From Falsirhodobacter sp. 20TX0035 (lineage in GTDB: Bacteria; Pseudomonadota; Alphaproteobacteria; Rhodobacterales; Rhodobacteraceae): a stretch of DNA of 64,000 bases. Under the pieces are notes generated by a model. That model searched no databases. It was not told the origin of the DNA and saw nothing but the letters and a program-made list of their open reading frames with translations. Both the position numbers and the translations under genes were made by a program. The stretch spans positions 178,458 to 242,457 of the forward strand of contig NZ_JAQMHV010000004.1 of NCBI RefSeq assembly GCF_028307215.1, given 5' to 3'. The stretch's first letter is position 1. Each line of letters opens with the position of its first letter. Positions 37,455 to 47,299 of the stretch are shown piece after piece.

Positions 37455-38532
37455 GCCTTCCGCCCGCGACTGCCCGCTGCACCCCTGTCGTCATCGGGGC
37501 GGAGATGGGCAGCCCTCGCGCCACGCGCACCGCAAGGAACGCGAAGGCCTGCGCCTCCAGCATGTCGCCGTCCAGACCCACCGCCTCCACCGGATGCACG
37601 TCCAGGCCGGTGCGCGCCGCCAGCATCTGCATCAGCGTCGCGTTGTGCCGCCCGCCGCCCGTCACCAGGATCCGGCGCACGGGCACCGGAAGATGCGGCA
37701 GACCCGCCGCCACCGTGGCCGCGATCAGGGCCGTCAGCGTCGCGCAGGCATCCGCATCGGACAGATGCGTTACCCGGTCCATCACCGCGTGGAAGTCGTT
37801 CCGATCTAGGGACTTCGGCGGGAGTCTTGAGATGTAGTCATGGCTTGCGAAGGCCTCCAGAACCGCTTCGTCGACCTGACCCGTCGCCGCCAGTCGCCCT
37901 CCGTCATCCTGCACCCAGCCCAACCGTGCTGCGACCAGATCGTTGACGGGGGCATTGGCGGGCCCCGTGTCGAAGGCCAGAAGCGCGCCCTCCTCCTCGG
38001 GGGAGGACTTGCGCGGATCCACCCAAGTGATGTTGCCGACGCCGCCCAGGTTCAGAAAGGCGACCGGCTGCGCCTCCCCCGTCCAGTGGGCCGCCGCGAA
38101 GTGGAAGAACGGCGCCAGCGGCGCGCCCTGCCCGCCCTGACGCACATCCTCGGACCGGAAGTCCCACGCCACGGGAAGGCCCAGCCGTTTTGCCAGCGCC
38201 TCGCCCGATCCGACCTGCAGCGTGCCGCGTCCGCGCGGATCATGGGCCAGCGTCTGGCCATGGAACCCGATCACGTCGGCGCCGCTGAAAGTCGCCAGCA
38301 GGTCGGCATGCGCCTCCTCCACCACGCGCGCGGCGGCCTCCACCGCCTCGCCCTCCCACAGCCCCAGGGCGGCGCGCAGCACGGCGCGTTCCGCCGTGGA
38401 ATAGGGGCGATAGCGGCTGGCCCCGAACTCCAGCACCCGCTCCCCGTCCGTCAGCACCATCGCGGCGTCCACCCCGTCCAGCGACGTGCCCGACATGGTG
38501 CCAAGCGCCCAGACCGGCCCTGAATTCAACAT
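37414..38532 (-). CDS. anmK: Anhydro-N-acetylmuramic acid kinase
   Basis: Enzyme of 372 residues that phosphorylates and opens 1,6-anhydro-MurNAc from peptidoglycan turnover to give MurNAc-6-phosphate. The ATP motif [14 protein letters not shown] at the N-terminus, [21 protein letters not shown] and [14 protein letters not shown] are family hallmarks. The start at 38532 has GGAGG seven bases upstream. Its last 14 residues ([13 protein letters not shown]) are encoded within the tandem repeat, suggesting the C-terminus was created or extended by it. Divergent from tyrS. Confidence 0.95.
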   Translation of the reverse strand: MLNSGPVWALGTMSGTSLDGVDAAMVLTDGERVLEFGASRYRPYSTAERAVLRAALGLWEGEAVEAAARVVEEAHADLLATFSGADVIGFHGQTLAHDPRGRGTLQVGSGEALAKRLGLPVAWDFRSEDVRQGGQGAPLAPFFHFAAAHWTGEAQPVAFLNLGGVGNITWVDPRKSSPEEEGALLAFDTGPANAPVNDLVAARLGWVQDDGGRLAATGQVDEAVLEAFASHDYISRLPPKSLDRNDFHAVMDRVTHLSDADACATLTALIAATVAAGLPHLPVPVRRILVTGGGRHNATLMQMLAARTGLDVHPVEAVGLDGDMLEAQAFAFLAVRVARGLPISAPMTTGVQRAVAGGRLAGAGEPKADGLP

Positions 38533-38594
38533 GGTCAAACCTCCACCCTCGGGTTATACCGCAGCCCTGCACGATATAACGCATGAGAACAACC

Positions 38595-39845
38595 ATGACC
38601 TATCATCCCAAATCGGACTTCCTGAACGTGATGATGGCCCGCGGTTATCTGGCCGATTGCACCGATCTTCAGGGCCTCGACGAGAAACTGCGCGCGGGCA
38701 CGGTGTCGGCGTATATCGGCTATGACGCGACGGCGGCCTCGCTGCATGTCGGTCACCTTCTGAACATCATGATCCTGCGCTGGCTGCAGAAAACGGGCCA
38801 CCGTCCGCTGACGCTGATGGGCGGCGGCACGACGAAGCTGGGCGATCCGTCCTTCCGGTCGGAAGAACGCCCGCTGCTGACCGACGCGCAGATCGGGCAG
38901 AACATCGACGGCATGAAGCAGGTCTTCGCCTGCTACCTGTCCTATGGCGAGGGGCCGACGGACGCCGTCATGCTCAACAACGCCGAATGGCTGGACAACC
39001 TGAACTACCTGACCTTCCTGCGCGAGATCGGGCGTCACTTCTCGGTCAATCGGATGCTGTCCTTTGAATCGGTGAAGACGCGTCTGGACCGCGAACAGTC
39101 GCTGTCCTTCCTCGAATTCAACTACATGATCCTTCAGGCCTACGACTTCCTGGAGCTGCACAAGCGCTATGGCTGCGTGCTGCAGATGGGCGGGTCGGAC
39201 CAGTGGGGCAACATCATCAACGGCGTGGACCTGACGCGGCGGGTGATGGACGGCCAGCTGTTCGGCCTGACCTCGCCCCTTCTGGCCACGTCGGACGGCA
39301 AGAAGATGGGCAAGTCGGCGGGCGGCGCGGTCTGGCTGAACGGCGACATGCTGGCGCCCTACGATTTCTGGCAGTTCTGGCGCAACTCGACCGACGCCGA
39401 CGTGGGCCGCTTCCTGAAGCTCTATACCGAGCTTCCGGTGGAGGAGTGCGAGCGTCTGGGCGCCCTGCAGGGGTCCGAGATCAACGCGGCAAAGGTGCTT
39501 CTGGCCAATGAGGTCACGACCCTGCTGCACGGGGCCGAAGCCGCGCAGGCCGCCGAGGCCACCGCCCGTGCCGTCTTCGAACAGGGCGGCGTCGGGGGGG
39601 AGCTGGAGGTGACGACCCTGCCCTGCGACACGCTGGGCGACGGGCTGTCGGTCGTGAAGTTCCTTGTGGAAGCGGGCCTCGTGGCGTCGGGTAAGGAGGC
39701 CAAGCGGCTGGTGTCCGAAAGCGGTCTGCGCTTCAACAACGAAACGGTGGGTGACGCCAACATGCTGGTCACCTCCGACCTGATCGGGACCGAATTGAAG
39801 GTGTCGATCGGGAAGAAAAAGCACCACCTCGTCCGGCTGGGCTGA
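38595..39845 (+). CDS. tyrS: Tyrosine--tRNA ligase
   Basis: Class I synthetase of 416 residues. The HIGH-like motif reads HVGHLLN, the KMSKS-like motif reads KKMGKSAGG, and a C-terminal S4 RNA-binding domain begins near [21 protein letters not shown]. The start at 38595 ([13 protein letters not shown]) matches close relatives; an in-frame ATG at 38583 would add four residues. No T-box or other leader structure is seen. Confidence 0.96.
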   Translation: MTYHPKSDFLNVMMARGYLADCTDLQGLDEKLRAGTVSAYIGYDATAASLHVGHLLNIMILRWLQKTGHRPLTLMGGGTTKLGDPSFRSEERPLLTDAQIGQNIDGMKQVFACYLSYGEGPTDAVMLNNAEWLDNLNYLTFLREIGRHFSVNRMLSFESVKTRLDREQSLSFLEFNYMILQAYDFLELHKRYGCVLQMGGSDQWGNIINGVDLTRRVMDGQLFGLTSPLLATSDGKKMGKSAGGAVWLNGDMLAPYDFWQFWRNSTDADVGRFLKLYTELPVEECERLGALQGSEINAAKVLLANEVTTLLHGAEAAQAAEATARAVFEQGGVGGELEVTTLPCDTLGDGLSVVKFLVEAGLVASGKEAKRLVSESGLRFNNETVGDANMLVTSDLIGTELKVSIGKKKHHLVRLG

Positions 39846-39919
39846 ACCGGGACTTGTGGTCCCGCGCCTTCGCTGCATTAAGTACCGCCAAGAACGACCG
39901 CAACGACAGGCACGGGACC

Positions 39920-40912
39920 ATGACACTGAAGGCAATGCTGGCCGCCACGGCCATGATGGCGGCACTGGCAGGGTGCGAGCAGATCGGAAGCTTCAACAAG
40001 GAGCCTCCGGCCGCCGCCGCCGTCAGCCAGCCGCAGTTCTTCGAGAACGCCTATGCGGCGCGCAGCGACGGCAAATTTTCGGTTCCCGCGATCCCGGAAG
40101 ATCAGATCCCGGTGGCCTATCGCCGCCAGATCGTCGACTACCAGACGGCCGAGGCGCCGGGCACCATCATCATCGACCCTGCCCACGCGGTGCTGTACCT
40201 CGTGCAGCCCGAGGGCAAGGCCATCCGCTACGGCATCTCGGTCGGGCGGGACGGCTTCGGCTGGTCCGGCACCTCCGTGGTGGCGCGCAAGGCCACCTGG
40301 CCCACCTGGACCCCGCCGCCCGAGATGATCGAGCGTCAGCCCAGCCTTGAAAAGTGGCGCAAGGGCCAGCCCGGCGGACCGACGAACCCGCTCGGTTCGC
40401 GCGCGCTGTATCTTTACATCAACGGCAAAGATTACGGCTTCCGCATCCACGGCACTCCGGAATGGCGCACGATCGGCAAGCGCGCCTCCTCGGGCTGCTT
40501 CCGCATGATCCAGCAGGACGTGATGGACCTGTACGAACGCGTGCCCAACGGGACCAAGGTCGTCGTGCTCACCCCTTCTGGTGAAGTTCCGACGAAGCTG
40601 ACCCTGCCGCCGCCCTCGCCCGCGCCGAAGCGGTCTGCCCCGAAGCCCGCCGCCAGCGTGACCCCGGCGGCGGTGGAGACGACCACCCTCGACGCGTCGA
40701 AAACGCCCGAAACCGCGGATTCGCTGGTGGAGGATACCGCCAAGGCGCTGGACGACGCGCCCGCCGCCGACACGGCGGCCCCGGAGGACGACACTGCGGC
40801 CCCCACCGCGCCGGCCACCGAATCCACCGCACCGGCCCCGGCCGCGGATGCGGCACCGGCCACACCGGAAACGCCGACGCCAGCGCCCGTCTACACCACC
40901 CCCGTGCGTTAA
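39920..40912 (+). CDS. L,D-transpeptidase (YkuD) lipoprotein
   Basis: Envelope enzyme of 330 residues. The signal sequence ends in a lipobox LAGC (Cys at residue 18), so it is probably a lipoprotein. The YkuD domain covers roughly residues 70-215: IIIDPAHAVLYLVQPEGKAIRYGISVG at its start and the catalytic motif HGTPEWRTIGKRASSGCFRM, with His, the nucleophile Cys and conserved Gly. Such enzymes make 3-3 peptidoglycan cross-links or attach proteins to the wall. The last 110 residues are Ala/Pro/Thr-rich and probably disordered. It follows tyrS by 74 bases. Confidence 0.92.
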   Translation: MTLKAMLAATAMMAALAGCEQIGSFNKEPPAAAAVSQPQFFENAYAARSDGKFSVPAIPEDQIPVAYRRQIVDYQTAEAPGTIIIDPAHAVLYLVQPEGKAIRYGISVGRDGFGWSGTSVVARKATWPTWTPPPEMIERQPSLEKWRKGQPGGPTNPLGSRALYLYINGKDYGFRIHGTPEWRTIGKRASSGCFRMIQQDVMDLYERVPNGTKVVVLTPSGEVPTKLTLPPPSPAPKRSAPKPAASVTPAAVETTTLDASKTPETADSLVEDTAKALDDAPAADTAAPEDDTAAPTAPATESTAPAPAADAAPATPETPTPAPVYTTPVR

Positions 40913-41011
40913 GGCGGCGCGGGCGCCCGAACTTTGGGCGTCCGGCGAAAACGCGGTCCCTTCCGGGGGGCCGCCATCCCGCCTATGTTGGACGCATTGC
41001 GGGAGAAGACC

Positions 41012-41788
41012 ATGCCAACACGTCCAATCATCGGAATCATCGGGAACAACCAGTCGCTGTCCGAAGGCTTCAACGCCCATGTCAGCGCGCATCTGACCTC
41101 GGAAGCCGTGGCGCAGGCCGCGGGCTGCATGCCGATCGTCATTCCCTCGGATCCGCGCCTTGTCTCCACCCGTGAGCTGTTGGACCTGTGCGACGGCTTC
41201 CTGCTGACCGGCGGCCGCCCCAACGTCCACCCCGAGGAGTATGGCGAGGACGCCACCCCCGCCCACGGCACCTTCGACCGGCAGCGCGACGCCGTCACCC
41301 TGCCCCTGATCCGCGCTTGCGTTGAACGCGGCCAGCCCTTCTTCGGCATCTGCCGCGGGTTTCAGGAGGTGAACGTGGCCATGGGCGGCACCCTCTGGCC
41401 CGAGATCCGGGAACTGCCCGGCCGCATGAACCACCGCATGCCCCCTGACGGCACGACCGAGGAGAAGTTTGCCCTGCGCCACGCCGTGCGCTTCACCGAA
41501 GGCGGGCCCTTCCACCGCCTTCTGGGCAATGTGGAGGTGATGACGAACACCCTGCACGGCCAGGGCATCAAGACCGCGGGCGCCCGCGTGGTCGTTGACG
41601 GCCACGCGCCCGACGGCACGCCCGAGGCGATCTTCATCAACGGCGCCCCCGGCTTTACCCTATCGGTGCAATGGCATCCCGAATGGCAGGCGGCCGTGGA
41701 TCCCGTGTCGCGCCCGCTGTTTTCCGCCTTCGGGGATGCGGCGCGCGCTTGGTCCGACGCGCGCCATGGTGTGCGCAAAAGCGCCTAG
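41012..41788 (+). CDS. Class I glutamine-amidotransferase-like hydrolase (peptidase C26, PuuD-like)
   Basis: Protein of 258 residues. The nucleophile Cys lies in PFFGICRGFQEVNVAMGG and the His/Glu pair in SVQWHPEWQ, with LLTGGRPNVHPEEYG in the first half; this pattern matches gamma-glutamyl hydrolases such as PuuD that cleave gamma-glutamyl-GABA. The start at 41012 (MPTRPIIGIIG) has GGGAGAAG upstream. No other putrescine catabolism genes are near. It converges on and overlaps the aminotransferase gene by 4 bases. Confidence 0.9.
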   Translation: MPTRPIIGIIGNNQSLSEGFNAHVSAHLTSEAVAQAAGCMPIVIPSDPRLVSTRELLDLCDGFLLTGGRPNVHPEEYGEDATPAHGTFDRQRDAVTLPLIRACVERGQPFFGICRGFQEVNVAMGGTLWPEIRELPGRMNHRMPPDGTTEEKFALRHAVRFTEGGPFHRLLGNVEVMTNTLHGQGIKTAGARVVVDGHAPDGTPEAIFINGAPGFTLSVQWHPEWQAAVDPVSRPLFSAFGDAARAWSDARHGVRKSA

Positions 41789-42981
41789 GCGCCTTGCGCC
41801 ACGATCGCGGCCGCCGCCCGCATCGCCCCGGTGCCGTGCGGGATGTCCAAGGCAAGCATCGCCGCCTCGATCACGCCGATGACGCCCAAGGTCATGTGGG
41901 CGTTCACGTGGCCCATATGCGCGACCCGCAGGAAGCCGTGATATTCGGGGGTGGAGGGATCGGCCATGCCGAGGCCGATGCCCAGCGTCACGCCCGCCTT
42001 TTCCTCGGTCCAGCGGCGGATGGCGGTGGCGTGGGGCGCACCGAAGCGCGCCGCCGTGACGGACCGGCCCCGATGGGCGGGGTCGGCCACGTTCAGGCCG
42101 ATCTGCGGATTGTCCGCCCCCCACGCGTCGAACGCCGCCCAGACCGCGCGGGCCAGCGTGTCGTGGCGGTGCCAGATGGCGTCCAGCCCTTCCTCCTTCA
42201 GCATGTCCAACGCTTCGCGCAAGGCGAACAGATGATGCGTGGGCGCGGTGCCGCCGAAGCGTTCGTGGAACATCCGAGGGTTGGCGCGGCGGGTCCAGTC
42301 CCATGTCGGGGTGCGCAGGTCGGAGGATCGCGCAACCTCGGCCGCGCGGTCCGAGAACCACACGAAGCCAAGGCCGGGGGGCACCATCAGCCCTTTCTGG
42401 CTGGCCGCGACCAGCACGTCCACGCCCCAGTCGTCCATCCGGAACACGTCGCAGCCCAAGGATGCGATGCTGTCCACCGCCAGAAGGGCCCGCGATCCGG
42501 CGGCGTCGATGGCGCGGCGCACGGCGGCCACGTCGTTCAGCACCGTCGTCGCCGTGTCGACATGCGTGACCAGCACGGCCTTCGTGTCGGGATGGGCGCG
42601 CAGCGCCCCTTCCACCCGCCCCGGGTCGACGGGCGTGTTGCGACCGAAGTCGATCACCTCAACCTCCACGCCCATGGCGCGCGCCGCCTCGGCCCAGCCC
42701 AGCCCGAAATGCCCCGTCACGCAGACCAGCGCCTTCTCCCCGCGCGAGAACATGTTGGCAATCGCCGCTTCCCACGCCGCATGGCCGTTGCCGATGTAGA
42801 TGGCCACGTTCTGCGAAGTGCCGGCCAGCCATTTCAGATCGGGCACGATCCCGTTCACCATGTCGTGCAGCGCGCCTTCGTAGATGTTGGGCGCGGCGCG
42901 GTGCATGGCGGCCAGCACGCGGTCCGGCATGACCGAGGGGCCGGGAATGGCAAGATAATGGCGACCGTTGGCAAGACTCAT
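41785..42981 (-). CDS. Class V aminotransferase (alanine/serine--glyoxylate type)
   Basis: PLP enzyme of 398 residues. The N-terminus RHYLAIPGPSVMPDRVLAAMHRA, the YIGNGHAAWEAAI motif, and the PLP lysine in LVAASQKGLMVPPGLGFVWFS identify the AGXT/serine-glyoxylate aminotransferase group. These act in glycine, serine and glyoxylate metabolism or in aminoacid catabolism. The exact donor cannot be read from the sequence. Single gene, divergent from the MsbA-like gene. Confidence 0.92.
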   Translation of the reverse strand: MSLANGRHYLAIPGPSVMPDRVLAAMHRAAPNIYEGALHDMVNGIVPDLKWLAGTSQNVAIYIGNGHAAWEAAIANMFSRGEKALVCVTGHFGLGWAEAARAMGVEVEVIDFGRNTPVDPGRVEGALRAHPDTKAVLVTHVDTATTVLNDVAAVRRAIDAAGSRALLAVDSIASLGCDVFRMDDWGVDVLVAASQKGLMVPPGLGFVWFSDRAAEVARSSDLRTPTWDWTRRANPRMFHERFGGTAPTHHLFALREALDMLKEEGLDAIWHRHDTLARAVWAAFDAWGADNPQIGLNVADPAHRGRSVTAARFGAPHATAIRRWTEEKAGVTLGIGLGMADPSTPEYHGFLRVAHMGHVNAHMTLGVIGVIEAAMLALDIPHGTGAMRAAAAIVAQGA

Positions 42982-43096
42982 GCGAACACTCCTGTGGACA
43001 CGTGATCGCTACGACCGGCGGCACGGCGCGTCAATGGCGCGCCTTGCTTCGCGGGGACGCGCGGGCTAGACCCAAGGCCCGAGACGGAGAGGCACC

Positions 43097-44866
43097 TTGG
43101 CCATCGAGAAGCTGAACGACACGCGCGATCCCCGCTATGCCTCGCACCGCCTGTTCGGGCGGCTGTGGAAGGGCTACCTGCGCCAGCACAAGGGGCTGAT
43201 GGCGGTCGCGTTCCTGCTGATGATGATCGAGGGGTCGACCCTGGGCGCCCTGTCCTGGATGATCAAGCCGCTGTTCGACAAGGTGTTCACGCCCGAAGGC
43301 GCGGGCGCGCTGGTCTGGGTGGGCGTCGGCATATTCGGCCTGTTCGCCGTGCGGGCCACCACCTCGATCCTGTCGAAGGTGGTGATGACGCGCATCTCGC
43401 AGAAAAGCTCCACCGCGATGCAGGCGGACCTGTTGCGCCACATGCTGACGCTGGACCAGGACTTCTTCCAGGTGAACAGTCCGGGCCAGCTGATCGAGCG
43501 TGTGCAGGGCGACACCTCGGCCGTGCAGGGCGTCTGGTCGTCGGTGATCGCGGGGCTGGGGCGGGACACGATCTCGCTCATCGGGTTGTTCGTGGTGGCG
43601 CTGAACATCGACGTGCACTGGACGCTGGCCGCCATGATCGGGGCGCCGCTGCTGATCCTGCCCGCGATCGTGGTGCAGCGCTACATCCGCAAGAAGGTGA
43701 ACCAGTCGCGGGCGCAGGCCGGGCTGCGCGCTACCCGCCTGGACGAGATCTTCCACGGCATCCAGGCCATCAAGCTGAACCGGATGGAGAACTACCAGCT
43801 GGGCCGGTTCCGCGCGATCGTGGGCAAGCTGGTGCGCAACGGCATCAAGACCGCCGCCGGACGGGCCGCCATGCCCGCACTGGTGGACCTGATCACCGGC
43901 CTCGGCTTCTTTGCCGTGCTGATGCTGGCCGGGAACGAGATCGTGGCCGGGGAGCGCACGGTGGGCGAGTTCATGTCCTTCTTCACGGCCATGGCGCTGA
44001 CGTTCCAGCCGATGCGCCGGCTGGGCGACCTGTCGGGGTTCTGGCAGGTGGCCGCGGCCAGCCTGACGCGAATCTTCCGACTGTTCGACCTGCAACCGAC
44101 GCCCCGCCCCGCGCCCACGGCCGTGCCCAAGGGCACCCCGCCGCAGATCGAACTGCGCGACGTTCATTTCGCCTACACCGACATGCCCGTGCTGAACGGC
44201 GCCAGCTTCACCGCGAAGGCCGGGAAGATGACGGCGCTGGTCGGCGCCTCGGGCGCGGGGAAAAGCACGGTGTTCCACCTGCTGACCGGCCTCGCGCAGC
44301 CGGTGTCGGGGCAGATCCTGATGGACGGCGTGGACATCTCCCGCTTCTCCCTCGACGATCTGCGGGGGCAGTTCGCCGTCGTGTCGCAGGACAGTGCGCT
44401 GTTCGACGAAACCATCCGCGAAAACGTGGTCCTTGGCCGCAAGATCCCGGAGGACAAGCTGCACGCCGCGCTGGACGCCGCCCATGTGACGGAGTTCGTG
44501 CGCAACCTGCCCGCGGGCGTTGAAAGCCCCGCCGGCCCGCGCGGGTCGGCCCTATCGGGCGGCCAGCGGCAGCGGGTCGCCATCGCGCGGGCCCTGATCT
44601 CGGGCACGCCGGTCCTGCTGATGGACGAGGCGACATCGGCACTGGACGCCCAGTCCGAGGCGGTGGTCGCCAGCGCCTTGGCCCAGCAGAGCCATGGCCG
44701 CACGATGCTGGTGATCGCCCACCGCCTGTCCACCATCCGCGAGGCGGACAGCATCGTCGTGATGGACCAAGGCCGCGTGGTCGATCAGGGCACGCATGAC
44801 GATCTTCTGCGGCGCGGCGGCATCTATGCCGACCTTTACCGCCTTCAGTTCAAGGATCAGACCTGA
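43097..44866 (+). CDS. ABC exporter, MsbA-like half-transporter
   Basis: Protein of 589 residues with an N-terminal six-helix export domain (for example GLMAVAFLLMMIEGSTLGALSWM and FFAVLMLAGNEIVAG) and a C-terminal ATPase: Walker A GASGAGKST, signature [14 protein letters not shown], Walker B LLMDEATSALD and the switch HR in VIAHRLST. It probably acts as a homodimer flipping lipid A or another lipid. The start is TTG at 43097 with GGAGAGG before it. Its stop overlaps the ygfZ start by one base. Confidence 0.92.
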   Translation: MAIEKLNDTRDPRYASHRLFGRLWKGYLRQHKGLMAVAFLLMMIEGSTLGALSWMIKPLFDKVFTPEGAGALVWVGVGIFGLFAVRATTSILSKVVMTRISQKSSTAMQADLLRHMLTLDQDFFQVNSPGQLIERVQGDTSAVQGVWSSVIAGLGRDTISLIGLFVVALNIDVHWTLAAMIGAPLLILPAIVVQRYIRKKVNQSRAQAGLRATRLDEIFHGIQAIKLNRMENYQLGRFRAIVGKLVRNGIKTAAGRAAMPALVDLITGLGFFAVLMLAGNEIVAGERTVGEFMSFFTAMALTFQPMRRLGDLSGFWQVAAASLTRIFRLFDLQPTPRPAPTAVPKGTPPQIELRDVHFAYTDMPVLNGASFTAKAGKMTALVGASGAGKSTVFHLLTGLAQPVSGQILMDGVDISRFSLDDLRGQFAVVSQDSALFDETIRENVVLGRKIPEDKLHAALDAAHVTEFVRNLPAGVESPAGPRGSALSGGQRQRVAIARALISGTPVLLMDEATSALDAQSEAVVASALAQQSHGRTMLVIAHRLSTIREADSIVVMDQGRVVDQGTHDDLLRRGGIYADLYRLQFKDQT

Positions 44867-45594
44867 TGCGCACGATCTGGACCGTGACCGGCGTTGACCG
44901 GCTGGACTTCCTGCAGAACCTCGTCACCAACAACGTGGCGTCGCTGACGACGGACGGCATCGTCTGGACCGCGATCCTGACGCCGCAGGGTAAATACCTG
45001 GCCGACTTCTTCGTGATCCGGCAAGGCGACGCCCTGCTGATCGACATCGACGCGGGCATCGCCGAGGCCACCCTGCGCCGGCTGACCATGTACCGCCTGC
45101 GGGCCGACGTGCAGATCGCCCCCTCCGACGTTCAGGTCCGGCGGGGGGTGGAGGACGCCCCGGACGGCGCCTTTCCCGATCCGCGGCATCCCGCGATGGG
45201 CTGGCGGTCCTACGGGTCCGAGCCTGACACCTCCACCGTCGACTGGAACGCCCTTCGGGTGGAGCATGTGGTCCCTGAAACCGGGATCGAGCTGACGCCC
45301 GACACCTTCATCCTGGAGGCGGGATTCGAGCGCCTGCACGGCGTCGATTTCCGCAAAGGCTGCTATGTCGGGCAGGAGGTGACGGCCCGCATGAAGCACA
45401 AGACGGAGCTTCGCAAGGGCCTCCTCGGCGTGCGAATCGAAGGGGAGGCGCCGGTCGGAACTCCCATCCTGTCGGGCGATCGCGTGGCCGGCACCCTGTT
45501 TACCCAGTCGGGCGGCCGGGCCATCGCCTCTCTGCGCTTTGACCGGACGGACGATCTTGTGGCCGGCACGGCGAAAATCATCGTCAACCAATGA
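44866..45594 (+). CDS. ygfZ: Folate-binding Fe-S cluster repair protein YgfZ
   Basis: Protein of 242 residues related to GcvT. The YgfZ signature KGCYVGQEVTARM with its conserved Cys lies near residue 165; the N-terminus VTGVDRLDFLQNLVTNNV is the folate-binding fold. The family helps maintain some Fe-S enzymes in a folate-dependent way. It is translationally coupled to the ABC exporter gene. An imperfect hairpin (45593-45627) follows the stop. Confidence 0.95.
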   Translation: MRTIWTVTGVDRLDFLQNLVTNNVASLTTDGIVWTAILTPQGKYLADFFVIRQGDALLIDIDAGIAEATLRRLTMYRLRADVQIAPSDVQVRRGVEDAPDGAFPDPRHPAMGWRSYGSEPDTSTVDWNALRVEHVVPETGIELTPDTFILEAGFERLHGVDFRKGCYVGQEVTARMKHKTELRKGLLGVRIEGEAPVGTPILSGDRVAGTLFTQSGGRAIASLRFDRTDDLVAGTAKIIVNQ

Positions 45595-45791
45595 AATTCT
45601 CCTTGGCCTTTGGCCATAGGAATTTACCTCTTCCCCGCCGCCGAGCGTTCGCGTCCAGGTTGATGCAACCGGGCAACAGGTTTGGCGCGTACCGTTAAAA
45701 CTATAAAAAACGTTCTGGCATCTGCGGCACCCGCGGTAAAGGATACGCAGAGTTTCCGCACTTGACCGTGAACGAGGACATTGGAGCTAAG

Positions 45792-46523
45792 ATGATGATC
45801 AGCCGTTATGCAGCCTTGGGCCTCGGGTTTGTCGCCCTGACCGCCACCCCCCTCTTCGCCGGTGGCCCCGTGGTCCCCGCCCCCGAGCCGGTGATCGCCG
45901 CACCGGTCGTCATGACGACCTCGCCGATGTTTGCCGGCGGATACGCGGGTGCCGGCCTCGGCTACTCCTTCGGCGGTTCGGACACCGTTGGCGTTCGTCC
46001 CTTCTCCGACGACGTGGGCGAGATCGAGCTGAACGGCCCGTCCGCCGAACTGCACGCCGGTTACCGCTGGCAGCAGCCGGGCAGCAACTGGGTCTACGGT
46101 CTGGAAGGCCAGGTGGCCGGTGGCGACATCAGCGACGAGACCGAAGGTTCGGCCCTCGGCATCGACTTCGAAACGGAATCGAAGATCAAGTGGACCGCCG
46201 AACTGCGCGGCACGCTGGGCTATGCGGTGCGTCCGAACACGCTGCTTTACGGCTTTGCCGGTTACACCGTGGGTCGTTCGGAATACAACATCCGCGCCAC
46301 CGACGGCGTTGCGACCGAGAACCTGGACCAGGACGAGAACCTTGACGGCTACGTGGCCGGTCTGGGTCTGGAGCGTCTGCTGAACGACCGCTGGTCGCTG
46401 CGCGGCGAGTACAAGTACACCAACCTCGGCAAGGAAGACCTGGACTCCGAGAACGACATCTACACGACGTCGGACACCCCGGAATACCACACGATCAACG
46501 TGGGCTTCAACTACCGCTTCTGA
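45792..46523 (+). CDS. Outer membrane beta-barrel protein (OmpA/Opa-like porin family)
   Basis: Secreted protein of 243 residues (or one fewer if the adjacent ATG is used). A signal peptide ends near PLFAGG. The mature part contains alternating strands such as GYAGAGLGYSFGG, AELHAGYRWQQPGSNWVYGLEGQ and RWSLRGEYKYTNLG, and ends in VGFNYRF with the C-terminal Phe needed for BAM-mediated insertion. It resembles the 8-stranded OMP_b-brl/Omp25-31 group. The start at 45792 has GGAG seven bases upstream. A strong terminator follows. Confidence 0.9.
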   Translation: MMISRYAALGLGFVALTATPLFAGGPVVPAPEPVIAAPVVMTTSPMFAGGYAGAGLGYSFGGSDTVGVRPFSDDVGEIELNGPSAELHAGYRWQQPGSNWVYGLEGQVAGGDISDETEGSALGIDFETESKIKWTAELRGTLGYAVRPNTLLYGFAGYTVGRSEYNIRATDGVATENLDQDENLDGYVAGLGLERLLNDRWSLRGEYKYTNLGKEDLDSENDIYTTSDTPEYHTINVGFNYRF

Positions 46524-46546
46524 TCGGCGCCTTGCGCGGAAATCCG

Positions 46547-46575
46547 ACGGCCCCGCATCTGCGGGGCCGTTTTTT
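46547..46575 (+). terminator. Intrinsic terminator after the outer membrane protein gene
   Basis: ACGGCCCCGCA and TGCGGGGCCGT form an 11-base-pair stem with a two-base loop region, followed by TTTTT. Confidence 0.93.
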
Positions 46576-46625
46576 CATGCGGGATGTTTACAAACGGCCG
46601 GACCTGTCCCAGTGTCCGTGGCCTG

Positions 46626-47228
46626 ATGGCCCGGACGTCCATGACACGAACACCGATCGACCTGCCCCCCTTGCCCGCCTGCATCAGCCGCGGAACGCTG
46701 ATCGACACCTATCACGGCCCCCTTCCGGTCGAGGATCTGGTGGTCGACGATCAGGTCATGACCCGCGACGAGGGGTTTCGCCCCGTGCGCTGGATCGGCT
46801 GCTTCCGGGCGGAGGCGCGGGGCCGCCTGTCCCCCGTCCGCATCGCCCCCGGCGCCCTTGGCAACAACCGCAGCCTGATCGTGTCCCAGCACCAGCTGCT
46901 GCTGCTGAACGACTGGCGGGCGGAACTTCTGTTCGGAGAGCGCGAGGTCTTGGCCCCCGCCCGCGCCCTTGTGAACGAAGACACGATCTGGATTCAGGAG
47001 GGCGGCATCATCGACTACTACGCCATCCTGATGGATCGCCACCAGATCCTCTATGTGGAGGAGTCCTTTGCCGGCAGCCTCCAACCCTCCAGCCCGGGAT
47101 GCGAGGTCATGGGCCCGGAACTGGTCCCGCAGATGCGGATCGCGGCGCAGAACACGGGCAGCGACCGCGCGGCCCGGCTGGTCCTGAAACCGTTCGAGGT
47201 GCGGGCCATGCGAAATTACATCGAATGA
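46626..47228 (+). CDS. Hint-domain protein
   Basis: Protein of about 200 residues. The N-terminus PACISRGTLIDTYHGPLPVEDLVVDDQVMTRDEG has the Hint fold pattern (Cys, G-T-x-I, then P-V-E-D-L-x-x-x-D-x-V) of hedgehog/intein domains, and VSQHQLLLLN carries a conserved His. The domain covers most of the protein, with no obvious partner domain to release. Starts at 46584, 46626 and 46641 are all possible; none has a strong ribosome binding site. Stand-alone Hint_2 proteins are common in Rhodobacterales with unknown function. Confidence 0.82.
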   Translation: MARTSMTRTPIDLPPLPACISRGTLIDTYHGPLPVEDLVVDDQVMTRDEGFRPVRWIGCFRAEARGRLSPVRIAPGALGNNRSLIVSQHQLLLLNDWRAELLFGEREVLAPARALVNEDTIWIQEGGIIDYYAILMDRHQILYVEESFAGSLQPSSPGCEVMGPELVPQMRIAAQNTGSDRAARLVLKPFEVRAMRNYIE

Positions 47229-47299
47229 TCCCCGCCCGTTGCCGCGCCGGGCGGAGTGTGCCAGAACAAACGGACGTGCAACCGATCGAAGTGTAGTTC

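Noticed and set aside
39848..39864. Small hairpin after tyrS as a terminator
   Set aside because: Only six base pairs, no T tract, and the next gene probably needs read-through or its own nearby promoter.
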